Shown piece by piece: positions 56,587 through 64,000 of a stretch of 64,000 nt of DNA. The stretch spans positions 4,865,175 through 4,929,174 of the forward strand of contig NZ_CM002139.1 of the NCBI RefSeq assembly GCF_000454545.1. Reading direction: 5' to 3'. A program made the position numbers and the translations under genes. The notes under the pieces were generated by a model. It was not told the DNA's origin. It saw only the letters and a program-made list of their open reading frames with translations, and ran no database searches. Every line of letters begins with the position of its first letter. The stretch's first letter is position 1. The DNA is from Xanthomonas cassavae CFBP 4642. GTDB lineage: Bacteria > Pseudomonadota > Gammaproteobacteria > Xanthomonadales > Xanthomonadaceae.

Positions 56587-57189
56587 ATGTCCACGCCCGA
56601 TCACAAACAGTACGACGCCGCCTATTTCACCTGCTGGTACCGCAACGCGGGCCTGGCAGATCCGGCGCGCCTGCGACGCAAGGTCGCACTGGCCGTGGCC
56701 CAGGCCGAGTACTACCTGGAGCGCCCGATCCGCAGCGTGCTGGATGTGGGCTGCGGCGAAGGCGCGTGGCGCGCCCCGCTGCTGGCGTTGCGCCCCAAGC
56801 TCAGCTACCTGGGGTTCGACAGCAGCGCCTACGCGGTGCAGCGCTATGGCCGCAGCCGCCAGATCCATCCAGCCCGTTTCGGCGACTTCGCCTGGCTGCG
56901 CCCCTGCGCGCCAGTGGACCTGGTGATCTGCTCGGACGTCCTGCATTACGTGCCCACCCGCGAATTCAACCAGGGGCTGCCCGGGCTGGCCGAACTGTGC
57001 GCAGGCGTCGCCTTCCTGGAGACCTTTGCTTTGGAAGACGCATTCGAAGGCGACCACGACGGCTTCCAGCCGCGGCCGGCGCGCTGGTATCGCAAGCGCT
57101 TTGGCAGCGTCGGGTTCACCGCACTGGGGTCGCATTGCTGGTTATCGCCGCAGCTGGCCAATGAGGCGTCGTCGCTGGAGCGCGGTTGA
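56587..57189 (+). CDS. Class I SAM-dependent methyltransferase
   Basis: Protein of 200 residues with the Rossmann motif I VLDVGCGEGAWRAPLLALRP near residue 51, motif II YLGFDSSAYAVQRYGR, and the later VDLVICSDVLHYV (motif IV) around 101. No substrate-specific domain is present, so the methyl acceptor is unknown. The ATG at 56587 is the first that gives a complete fold. The gene is divergent from hemJ with about 70 bp between starts. Confidence 0.85.
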   Translation: MSTPDHKQYDAAYFTCWYRNAGLADPARLRRKVALAVAQAEYYLERPIRSVLDVGCGEGAWRAPLLALRPKLSYLGFDSSAYAVQRYGRSRQIHPARFGDFAWLRPCAPVDLVICSDVLHYVPTREFNQGLPGLAELCAGVAFLETFALEDAFEGDHDGFQPRPARWYRKRFGSVGFTALGSHCWLSPQLANEASSLERG

Positions 57190-57239
57190 GGAGTGTGCTG
57201 GCTGCTTGAAGCACGCATTGCGTGTAGCTTCGCTCCGTA

Positions 57240-57346
57240 CCCTCCCCCCGCTCCGCGCCCCGGCCCGCGCTTGCGGCGCGGGCGCTCCAAGGCACGCGCG
57301 CCATGGCGCGCAAGCAGTGCCTTCTCGCCCCGCAGGAGAGGGGCTC
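57240..57346 (-). repeat. Dispersed GC-rich repeat, copy B
   Basis: Read on the minus strand it begins CCCCTCTCCTGCGGGGCGAG and contains GCGCGCGTGCCTTGGAGCGC, CCGCGCCGCAAGCGCGGGCC and GGGGCGCGGAGCGG. It aligns along its length with copy A at 13953-14069, in inverted orientation. It fills most of the gap between the methyltransferase and the PHB depolymerase. Confidence 0.8.
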
Positions 57347-57468
57347 TGTCCACAGCAGGTCTGTTGCCATGTCTCTTATGACAGCCTCAACCGTCCGCAA
57401 CCCCATTAAGGTGCAAATGCATCGAAACCGTTATGCTGCGTGGCAGCAAAACCGCACGGATGGGTGGA

Positions 57469-58776
57469 ATGCTTTATCAACTGCATGAGCTGACCCGCAA
57501 TCTGCTAGCCCCCTGGGTGCATCAGGCCCAGGCGAACGCCAAGATGTTTTCCGACCCCGACAGCCTGTGGGCCTCGCTCCCGGGTGCCAAACGCATGGCT
57601 GCCAGCAACGAGCTGTTCCACCGGCTGGGCAAGGAATACGAAAAGCCGGCCTGGGCGCTGGACGATGTCGAGGTGGACGGCCATTCGCTGCCCATCATCG
57701 AGCGCGAAGTGCTGAGCAAGCCGTTCTGCCGCCTGCTGCGCTTCAAGCGTTTCAGCGATCACGTCGAGCTGATCGGCAAGATGAAGGAGCAGCCGGCGGT
57801 GCTGGTGGTGGCCCCTTTGTCCGGCCACCACGCCACCCTGCTGCGCGACACCGTGCGCACCCTGCTGCGCAACCACAAGGTCTATGTGACCGACTGGGTG
57901 GACGCGCGCATGGTGCCGCTGGAGGCAGGCGCGTTCCGGCTCGAGGACTACATCACCTATATCCAGGACTTCATCCGCCACATCGACGCCGCGCGCCTGC
58001 ATGTGGTGAGCGTGTGCCAGCCCACCGTACCTGTGCTGGCAGCGGTGTCGCTGATGGCCAGCAACGACGAGCCCACGCCGCGCTCGCTGGTGATGATGGG
58101 CGGCCCGATCGATGCGCGTCGCAGCCCCACCCAGGTCAACAACCTGGCCACGGAAAACGGCATCGAGTGGTTCCAGAACAACCTGATCCACACCGTGCCG
58201 TTCCCGTATCCGGGCCACGGCCGTCAGGTGTATCCGGGCTTTCTGCAGCACGCCGGTTTCCTGTCGATGAACCCCAACCGGCACGTGATGTCGCACTGGG
58301 ATTTCTACACCGACCTGGTCAAGGGCGACCTGCAGGATGCGCAAGCGCACCGGCAGTTCTACGACGAGTACAACGCCGTGCTCGACATGCCGGCAGAGTA
58401 TTACCTGGACACGATCCGCGTGGTGTTCCAGGAGTTCCTGCTGCCGCAGGGCAAATGGAAGGTGGACGGCCAGCTGGTCAAGCCCTCTGCCATCCGCAAT
58501 ACCGCCTTGCTGAGCATCGAAGGCGAGCTGGACGACATGGCAGGCCTGGGCCAGACCGAAGCCGTGCACGATCTGTGCACCGGCATCGACGCGGCGCACC
58601 GCCGCCATCTGGTGGTGGAAGGTGCCGGCCATTACGGCATTTTCAGCGGCCGCCGCTGGCGCGAAGTGGTATACCCGCAGGTGCGCGAGTTCATCGCCCG
58701 CTACGATGCCGACCCTGTGGGCAGCCGCGATCCGGCCACCGTCACCCCGATCCGCAAGCGCGGCAAGCGCGCCTGA
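57469..58776 (+). CDS. phaZ: Intracellular polyhydroxyalkanoate depolymerase
   Basis: Cytoplasmic, granule-associated depolymerase of 435 residues with no signal peptide. The family start MLYQLHELTRNLLAPW supports the ATG at 57469 rather than in-frame starts 12 and 3 codons upstream. The active-site nucleophile is a Cys in the lipase-like box VVSVCQPTV, Cys183, as in the Ralstonia-type PhaZ1 enzymes where Cys183 replaces Ser. Later parts include HVMSHWDFYTDLVKGD and VVEGAGHYGIFSGRRWREVV (probable catalytic His). No PHA synthase gene is in the window. Confidence 0.92.
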   Translation: MLYQLHELTRNLLAPWVHQAQANAKMFSDPDSLWASLPGAKRMAASNELFHRLGKEYEKPAWALDDVEVDGHSLPIIEREVLSKPFCRLLRFKRFSDHVELIGKMKEQPAVLVVAPLSGHHATLLRDTVRTLLRNHKVYVTDWVDARMVPLEAGAFRLEDYITYIQDFIRHIDAARLHVVSVCQPTVPVLAAVSLMASNDEPTPRSLVMMGGPIDARRSPTQVNNLATENGIEWFQNNLIHTVPFPYPGHGRQVYPGFLQHAGFLSMNPNRHVMSHWDFYTDLVKGDLQDAQAHRQFYDEYNAVLDMPAEYYLDTIRVVFQEFLLPQGKWKVDGQLVKPSAIRNTALLSIEGELDDMAGLGQTEAVHDLCTGIDAAHRRHLVVEGAGHYGIFSGRRWREVVYPQVREFIARYDADPVGSRDPATVTPIRKRGKRA

Positions 58777-58783
58777 TCCACGC

Positions 58784-58816
58784 AAAAAAATCCCCGGTTC
58801 TGCCGGGGATTTTTTT
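58784..58816. terminator. Bidirectional intrinsic terminator after phaZ
   Basis: Perfect 14-bp arms AAAAAAATCCCCGG (58784-58797) and CCGGGGATTTTTTT (58803-58816) with a 5-nt loop. Read from either strand, the GC stem is followed by seven T. It ends phaZ transcription 8 bp after its stop and would also stop leftward transcripts from the sensor gene. Confidence 0.92.
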
Positions 58817-59052
58817 GTACCGGGACCAAGAGCGACCAAGGAACCGACGGTGCTCATCAGGCGGGCGCGGCCGGGGGCTCGGTGCAACATGTATCACGCG
58901 TACGCTGCGGTTCCTGTGCGCTGCCTACACCCGCCTGACGACTGCTCGCTACGTTTTGTCAGCTGCTCTGTGTGCGACAGCTCAGGCAAGGCCATGCCGG
59001 CCTGAAAATGCCAGCATCGCTGCTGCGCACGCTGCTCCATCGGTCAAGCGCG

Positions 59053-59970
59053 TCACGCCGCCGCCTCGCCGCTCTTGACCAACAGTTGCTTGGCGAACAT
59101 GCCGTGCAGTTTGCCGAAGGCGCGCGCCAGATGCAGGGTGACGAACAGCAACAGCACGCCCACTGCGAACAAAGGCAGCGTCAGCCAGGAACTGGTGATG
59201 TCCACGCCGTCCCAGGTCAGCACTGCCGTGTTGTCGAACAACGCGACGAACGGTGAAGCAGCCAGCCCCAGGGAGAGCGACAGCAGCGTGGTGAACACGG
59301 TGAAGTACACGATGCCCAGCGGCAGCATCAGCAGGAAGTACAGCATCGTGCTCCAAGTGCGCGCATCGGTGAACATCGCACCGATGCGCCGCAGCCAGCC
59401 GCCCTGCGCACCCGGATGCTGCGGGCGGCGCGGCATGCGCACCCCCAGCAAGGCCTCTACCACGCGTCCTTCCACCAGCGACAGCACCCGCACCGAGCCG
59501 AAGAACAGCACCAGCAGCGGTACGCCGACGATCAGGATCAACAGGCCCAATGACAGGCTGGTGCCGGTGACCACCCAGGTGAAATAGAACACGCCGGTGA
59601 CCAGCGACAGCAGCATGTAGAACAGCGCGCCATAGGTCCGCGGGTCTGCCGCCACGCCGAAGAACTTGCCCAGCCACGTGCTGCGCCGGGGCGGCAGCGG
59701 CGGACGCAAGGCGCGGCTCACCGTGACTTCGGTTTCGCGATAGATCTCGGCCACTTCCTCGGGCGCCCCGTAGCTGCCGGCCACGCCTGCAATGACGTCG
59801 GCTTCGCTCTTGTCCTTCTGCCCTGCCAGCTCGGCTCGCAGATATTCTTCGGCGTCGTAGAGCGCGTCCTGGATCATTGCCGGGTCGGCACCGGACAGCG
59901 CCTGGCGCAACTGCAGCAGATAATCGGGAATGGTGGTCGGCAACGGACGTGGGTATGCGGTGGTCATCAT
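59053..59970 (-). CDS. Membrane protein with sensor-type domain, PadR-linked
   Basis: Integral membrane protein of 305 residues. The N-terminal cytoplasmic helices (DYLLQLRQALSGADPAMIQD and EEYLRAELAGQKDKSEADVI) resemble those of DUF1700-like proteins, here ending in YGAPEEVAEIYRETEV. Two pairs of hydrophobic helices follow (LFYMLLSLVTGVFYFTWVV, LLILIVGVPLLVLFFGSV; then LYFLLMLPLGIVYFTVFTT, LPLFAVGVLLLFVTLHLA). Its ATG overlaps the PadR stop by ATGA, a gene pair known from many bacteria in which PadR represses its own operon. Signal unknown. Confidence 0.78.
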   Translation of the reverse strand: MMTTAYPRPLPTTIPDYLLQLRQALSGADPAMIQDALYDAEEYLRAELAGQKDKSEADVIAGVAGSYGAPEEVAEIYRETEVTVSRALRPPLPPRRSTWLGKFFGVAADPRTYGALFYMLLSLVTGVFYFTWVVTGTSLSLGLLILIVGVPLLVLFFGSVRVLSLVEGRVVEALLGVRMPRRPQHPGAQGGWLRRIGAMFTDARTWSTMLYFLLMLPLGIVYFTVFTTLLSLSLGLAASPFVALFDNTAVLTWDGVDITSSWLTLPLFAVGVLLLFVTLHLARAFGKLHGMFAKQLLVKSGEAAA

Positions 59971-60329
59971 GAGTGGGTCCCCTCCAGCACGGAATCAACG
60001 GAATCACGGGTGGCACGCCAAGCGGCGGTCCAGTCGCGCAGGCAGTCACGCCCGCTCTCGGTCATGCGGTAATAGCGTCGCGGCGGCCCGGAGGCCGATG
60101 GCTCGACATGGCTCTGCAGCAAGCCCGCCCCTTCCAGGTTGCGCAGCACCGGATACAACGCACTCTGTTTGCCGCTGAGCACGCCCTCCAGACCTTCCAG
60201 CCGTTTGGCGATCAGATAGCCGTACAGCGGCTCCCCGGCCTGGGCCAGTACCGCCAGCAAGGCCAACGACACCGTGCCGGCACTGAGCTCCTTCTGGAAC
60301 TTCCTCAGATGGACATCCGGCTCGCTCAT
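59967..60329 (-). CDS. PadR-family transcriptional regulator
   Basis: Winged-helix repressor of 120 residues. The DNA-binding domain has LSAGTVSLALLAVLAQAGEP, GYLIAKRLEGLEGVLSGKQS and ALYPVLRNLEGAGLLQSHVE, followed by the wing RRYYRMTESGRDCL. The ATG at 60329 has GGGAG about 6 nt upstream; the ATG two codons earlier touches that site and is less likely. The stop overlaps the sensor gene start. Confidence 0.9.
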   Translation of the reverse strand: MSEPDVHLRKFQKELSAGTVSLALLAVLAQAGEPLYGYLIAKRLEGLEGVLSGKQSALYPVLRNLEGAGLLQSHVEPSASGPPRRYYRMTESGRDCLRDWTAAWRATRDSVDSVLEGTHS

Positions 60330-60400
60330 CGCCATCTCCCGCTAGGTTGAGGGCAATGCTATGTAGACGTTGGGTATAGCGGATGTGCTGGTAGTCATGG

Positions 60401-60536
60401 GCCGGGATTCGGGATTCGGGATTGGCAACTGCGGGGTTGCGCTGGTTGGCCGAACACCGGCCTTGCTGCAAGCCCCACGGTCAACGGCCCATGCGCTCCG
60501 CTGTAGCGAATCCCTGCTGCCGAATCCCCAATCCCA
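60401..60536 (+). repeat. Paired inverted heptamer arrays upstream of the porin gene
   Basis: The G-rich arm 60401-60425 (GCCGGGATTCGGGATTCGGG and on) and the C-rich arm 60507-60536 (CGAATCCCTGCTGCCGAATC and on) are separated by 81 bp. The element lies in the 329-bp divergent gap between padR and the alginate-export gene. The rest of the gap shows no gene. Confidence 0.82.
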
Positions 60537-60658
60537 GCGAGTTCATGAGCTTAGAACCTTCGGGTTACTGCCTTTCCGCCGAGGCTCCACTACAGTCAAC
60601 GCCCCCTGTGCCGATAAACCTGGCTCAGGTGGCTTTCACTTTTCGATAGGGCGATACG

Positions 60659-62215
60659 ATGCAACTGACACGCTTGGCGCAGCCGGCCATGGCTGATACT
60701 TCCTTTGGTGCCACACGGCGGCGCCTGTGCCTTGCGATTGGGTTGGCGTTGCCGGGCCTTGCTCTGGCGCAGGTGCAGCCTGCACCGGCCAATGCCGAAC
60801 AGGCCGTGGCAGAGCCCGCCAAGGCACCGGTCACCGCCGCGCCGGCTACCGCCAAGGGCTATCCGCAGGAAGCCCAGGGTTGGGGAGCCAAGCAGGGCGG
60901 CAATATGTGGCAGGTGCGCTGGGCCGAAGACTGGTCGTATCTGAAGGATCCGTCCAAGCGCAAGAGCCCGTTCGATCCGCTTAAGTACATCCCGCTCAGC
61001 GAAGACGGCGATGTGTATGTTTCGCTCAGCAACGAGCTGCGCGTGCGCAGCAACACCATCACCAATCCGGGGCTGATTCCCGGCAGCCACTCGCAGCAGC
61101 AATACCTGCTGCGTGCGTTCTTCGGTGCGGACCTGCACGTGGGCCAGCACTTCCGTCTGTACACGGAACTGGCGCACGGCAGCCTGGATGGGCGCAACGA
61201 AGGCGCCAAGACCGGCACCCAGGAAAACAATGCGATCCTGCAGCAGGTGTTCTTCGACGTGAAGGGCACCATCGGCGGTGCCGACACCGGCCTGCGGGTC
61301 GGCCGCCAGGTGTTCGTCGACGGCCCCACCACCTTGATGGCGCTGCGCGACAACACCGACATCTTCGTGACCTTCAACGGTGCGCGCGCCTGGGCCATCG
61401 GCGAAAAGACCCGCGTGGACGTGTTCGATTTCAACTTCAACCTGGACGGCACCGAGGGCCTGGGTGACGACCGCATCGACCGTTCGCGGCATTTCCGTGG
61501 CGTGGTCGGCGGCTATCGCCTGCCGACGGCCAAGCCGATGTACCTGGAGCCGTTCTTCTACCAGTTCCGCAACGACAACCAGGTGTGGGGCCGCCAGACC
61601 GCCGAAGAACACCGCAACTACTACGGCCTGCGGCTGTGGGGCAACGTGGGCAAGCTGCGCACCGATTCATTCGTGACCGTGCAGCGCGGCAGCTTCGGTG
61701 GACGCGATCTGCGTGCCTACATGGCCAGCACCTCCAATGCCTGGTCGCTGAGCGAAACCGGCTGGAAGCCGCGTCTGGGCTTCCATAGCGAAATCGCCTC
61801 CGGCGGCGGCGGCACCTCAGGCACCGGCACGCTGCGCAACAACAACTTCCTGTACGGCAATACGATCTACTTCAGCTGGGCCACGTTCTTCGGCCCGGTG
61901 AACCTGGTCACCGCCGCGCCGACGTTCACCTTCTCGCCCACCTCCAAGCTCACCGTCAACCTGGAATGGGAAACGCTGTGGCGCCAGACCACCAGCGATG
62001 CGATCTACAACAACCAGGCGCGCCCCTATGCACGCACCCAGGACACCGGCGAGCGCCGGATCGGCACCATGCCGCGCATCAACGCCACCTGGAATATCGA
62101 CCCGAACTGGTCGGTGACCTTCCGCGCCGAGCACCTGATGGCCGGGCCGGCATTGGAAAAGGCCGGCTACGGCGATTCGACCTTCGTGATGGGCTGGTTG
62201 AACTTCCGCTTCTAA
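60659..62215 (+). CDS. Alginate-export (AlgE-like) family outer-membrane porin
   Basis: Predicted 18-stranded outer-membrane barrel of 518 residues. The signal segment RRLCLAIGLALPGLALAQ ends near residue 38, followed by an Ala/Pro-rich linker. The AlgE-type domain has NELRVRSNTITNPG, LLRAFFGADLHVGQHFRLYT, DTGLRVGRQVFVDGPTTLMA, MYLEPFFYQFRNDNQVWGR and the final WLNFRF ending in Phe. Related proteins export alginate, but there are no alginate synthesis genes nearby, so the cargo may be another anionic sugar. The start could also be the ATG at 60689. Confidence 0.85.
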   Translation: MQLTRLAQPAMADTSFGATRRRLCLAIGLALPGLALAQVQPAPANAEQAVAEPAKAPVTAAPATAKGYPQEAQGWGAKQGGNMWQVRWAEDWSYLKDPSKRKSPFDPLKYIPLSEDGDVYVSLSNELRVRSNTITNPGLIPGSHSQQQYLLRAFFGADLHVGQHFRLYTELAHGSLDGRNEGAKTGTQENNAILQQVFFDVKGTIGGADTGLRVGRQVFVDGPTTLMALRDNTDIFVTFNGARAWAIGEKTRVDVFDFNFNLDGTEGLGDDRIDRSRHFRGVVGGYRLPTAKPMYLEPFFYQFRNDNQVWGRQTAEEHRNYYGLRLWGNVGKLRTDSFVTVQRGSFGGRDLRAYMASTSNAWSLSETGWKPRLGFHSEIASGGGGTSGTGTLRNNNFLYGNTIYFSWATFFGPVNLVTAAPTFTFSPTSKLTVNLEWETLWRQTTSDAIYNNQARPYARTQDTGERRIGTMPRINATWNIDPNWSVTFRAEHLMAGPALEKAGYGDSTFVMGWLNFRF

Positions 62216-62288
62216 GCATGCATCGGTGCGCCTGCGCGCAGCGATGCGGTGTGCGTTATTGCTGCGCGCCTGCACAGCGACACATCCG

Positions 62289-62324
62289 CATCCCGCGTCC
62301 TGTCAGGGACGCGGGATGTTGCTT
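62289..62324 (+). terminator. Candidate terminator after the porin gene
   Basis: Perfect 12-bp arms CATCCCGCGTCC (62289-62300) and GGACGCGGGATG (62307-62318) with a 6-nt loop, then TTGCTTTTC. The hairpin begins about 70 bp after the porin stop. Confidence 0.7.
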
Positions 62325-62499
62325 TTCAGCGTAGCGACTGCAGTGGGTGCCATGACCGCGGCACGCACGCCTTGCAATCCCGTGACGATCGCACCGATTC
62401 GGCCATAAAGCTCCAGGGACGCTGCTGGCGGACCAGGTCGTGGCCTCGGGCTCCGCTCGCGACCTGATGGATGCGCCACGCCACTGGCGCGCCGCAACA

Positions 62500-63855
62500 C
62501 TACTGGATCGTAGTAGTCGCGCGCTCCGCAAGCCGGCTGGCCGGCACTGGCCAGCGATCGTCTCCGGCACCTTCTTCGCGTCTGGCGTACCGAGCGATGG
62601 TCAGATGCTTGCCGTCGCCGTCGGCCTGCAGCGGGCGCATCTGTCCGCGCAGTGCAGGCGGCAGCTCGGCAAGTCGCTGCGCAAGCGGCCGTGTATCGGC
62701 CGGGCGATCGCGCAACCACAGCAGGGCGGCCACCGTACGCATTGCCGCGGCAGTGTCCTGCAGCGTGTGCTGGTACTTGGCATAGTCCGGACGCGCCGCG
62801 CTGACCAACAGGCAACCGGTGGCATTGGCCACGCAGGCCACCGTGGCCGTGTCGGGCGTTGACACCATGCCGGGCGGCAGCGCTTGATCCTGCGCCAGCA
62901 ATGCCTGCACCGGCGCACTGCAGGCCCAGGTAAAGGTTGGTGCCAGCAGCGCCTGGGTGCGCTCGCGGTCCAATAGCCGTGGCGAGATGCGATCCAGCCA
63001 GTCGCGATCGCCATCCTGGACGGACGCGTCCTGCAGCATCGAAAACACCAAGCGCGATTCGCCGTGCAGCGCATTGCACAGCGAGATCTCTTCCATCACC
63101 GCCGGTGCGAACGCCGCGGCGCACTGCGCAGGCAGCGGCGGCCGCGCCGGCAGCTCGGCCAGCATGTCCGCAAAGAGCTGCGCATTGCCGCGCAGCATCG
63201 CCGCGCCGATCATCGTGACCGCCAGGTTGTCGCCGCTACGCAGCAGCACCCGGGCAACCTGCGCGTTGGTGCAGACCTCGCTCAAGGCCTGGGTGGTACG
63301 CCCCTGGACGAAATCCAGCGCGCTGGCGGTCATCGACAACGGCATCCGCGGCAGCTCGGGCAACGTCATATCGGCGCGTGGCCGGAACGGGCTGCGGTAG
63401 TCGGTGTAGTCGGCCAATGCCTGCATCCTGCTCAGCATCGGCGCCTGTGTGGCCAGCGCATCGGCATAGGCCTGCGGTTGTTCGCGCACGTGCTGTAAAC
63501 ATCCGCCTGCGCTGGCGCTGCACAGGGCCGGCGCAGTGGATGGCCAGCTTGGCAGGCGCGGATAGTCCGCGACGGCACTGCGAAACGGCACCTCGCGTGG
63601 CAGCCGATTCAGGCGTTCCACATCCTGGGCCAACACGGTCTCGCGCTGCGCTTCCGGAACCGCATAGGACAGCGACCAGAGTGCCGCGAACATATTGGCC
63701 CCGCGCAACGGCGGCAGCGGTTGACGCAGCTGCGCCAGTGCCTGCCGCTGTGCATCGGGAATGGGCCAACGTTGGGAGACGGCATACAGCGCCGCCAATA
63801 CCGCAAGCAGGATGCAAACACCGAGCAAGGCGGTCTTGAGGAACTTGGCGAGCAT
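62500..63855 (-). CDS. Hypothetical membrane-anchored protein
   Basis: Protein of 451 residues that I do not recognise. One N-terminal hydrophobic helix (LAKFLKTALLGVCILLAVLA with AALYAV) would anchor it in the inner membrane, or act as an uncleaved signal, with the rest periplasmic. The body is Ala/Leu/Arg/Pro-rich and helical, with several Cys (CSASAGGC, EVCTN, AQC, SLCNALHG, WACSAP, VACVANATGC) that could form disulphides. No enzymatic motif stands out. The ATG at 63855 directly precedes the hydrophobic helix; the frame is open to 63945. The 3' gap to the porin terminator shows no further gene. Confidence 0.65.
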   Translation of the reverse strand: MLAKFLKTALLGVCILLAVLAALYAVSQRWPIPDAQRQALAQLRQPLPPLRGANMFAALWSLSYAVPEAQRETVLAQDVERLNRLPREVPFRSAVADYPRLPSWPSTAPALCSASAGGCLQHVREQPQAYADALATQAPMLSRMQALADYTDYRSPFRPRADMTLPELPRMPLSMTASALDFVQGRTTQALSEVCTNAQVARVLLRSGDNLAVTMIGAAMLRGNAQLFADMLAELPARPPLPAQCAAAFAPAVMEEISLCNALHGESRLVFSMLQDASVQDGDRDWLDRISPRLLDRERTQALLAPTFTWACSAPVQALLAQDQALPPGMVSTPDTATVACVANATGCLLVSAARPDYAKYQHTLQDTAAAMRTVAALLWLRDRPADTRPLAQRLAELPPALRGQMRPLQADGDGKHLTIARYARREEGAGDDRWPVPASRLAERATTTIQ

Positions 63856-64000
63856 GTGCACATCCATCCATGGGAGGCTGCGCATCTTAGTGCCTTCGGC
63901 GCAGCCCCGCGACGGGTGGACGAAGACGCGTCCACGTATCGGCATCGCGTTCCTTCAGCAGGCAAACGCAGTGGCAACCGATTGAATGACAAATCCGCGC

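Overview
The window reads as a chromosomal segment of a Xanthomonas-type gammaproteobacterium (Xanthomonadaceae). The evidence is the very high GC content with strong GC3 bias, the conserved block rpsB-tsf-pyrH-frr-uppS-cdsA-dxr-rseP-bamA-lpxD-fabZ-lpxA-lpxB-rnhB-dnaE-accA, protein sequences that look xanthomonad, and families of short dispersed repeats that I recall from these genomes. I cannot fix the species from sequence alone. I see no tRNA, rRNA, CRISPR array, complete insertion sequence or prophage.

Layout. 1-1074: decayed DNA with two gene remnants and a long inverted repeat. 1075-5870: leftward MarR-regulated tripartite efflux operon (regulator, outer-membrane lipoprotein, EmrA-like adaptor, EmrB-like pump) with an operator palindrome; a divergent AraC-type regulator follows. 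6855-9349: parC, followed by a tandem duplication that carries pieces of its 3' end. 9720-13877: thiopurine methyltransferase, bacterioferritin and penicillin-acylase-family genes. 14339-17986: Fur-box-preceded TonB siderophore receptor and a beta-helix lipoprotein. 18095-26458: leftward block map-glnD-dapD-arsC/yffB-dapE, then asnB, which has its own leader.

26776-32563 is an accessory-looking chaperone-usher cluster of the spore-coat-U/Csu type. It lies between map and rpsB, which diverge. 32602-54441 is the large housekeeping superoperon for translation, nucleotide, lipid A, isoprenoid, outer-membrane assembly and replication functions. It carries an HDOD-GGDEF signalling gene between tsf and pyrH, and has no skp between bamA and lpxD. 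54503-63855 holds a membrane TPR protein, HemJ, a methyltransferase, an intracellular PHB depolymerase, a PadR/membrane-sensor pair, an alginate-export-type porin and a hypothetical membrane-anchored protein.

The most striking regulatory signal is upstream of asnB. A 29-codon reading frame has 7 Asn codons and overlaps one of two copies of a 13-nt segment. The second copy is the 3' arm of a perfect terminator hairpin with nine U. The layout is that of a translation-coupled asparagine attenuator. A second theme is a family of paired, inverted, degenerate heptamer arrays (GGGATTC/GGGAATC type) scattered through the lipid A/replication region. At lpxB and rnhB these arrays have been absorbed into the coding ends of the genes.
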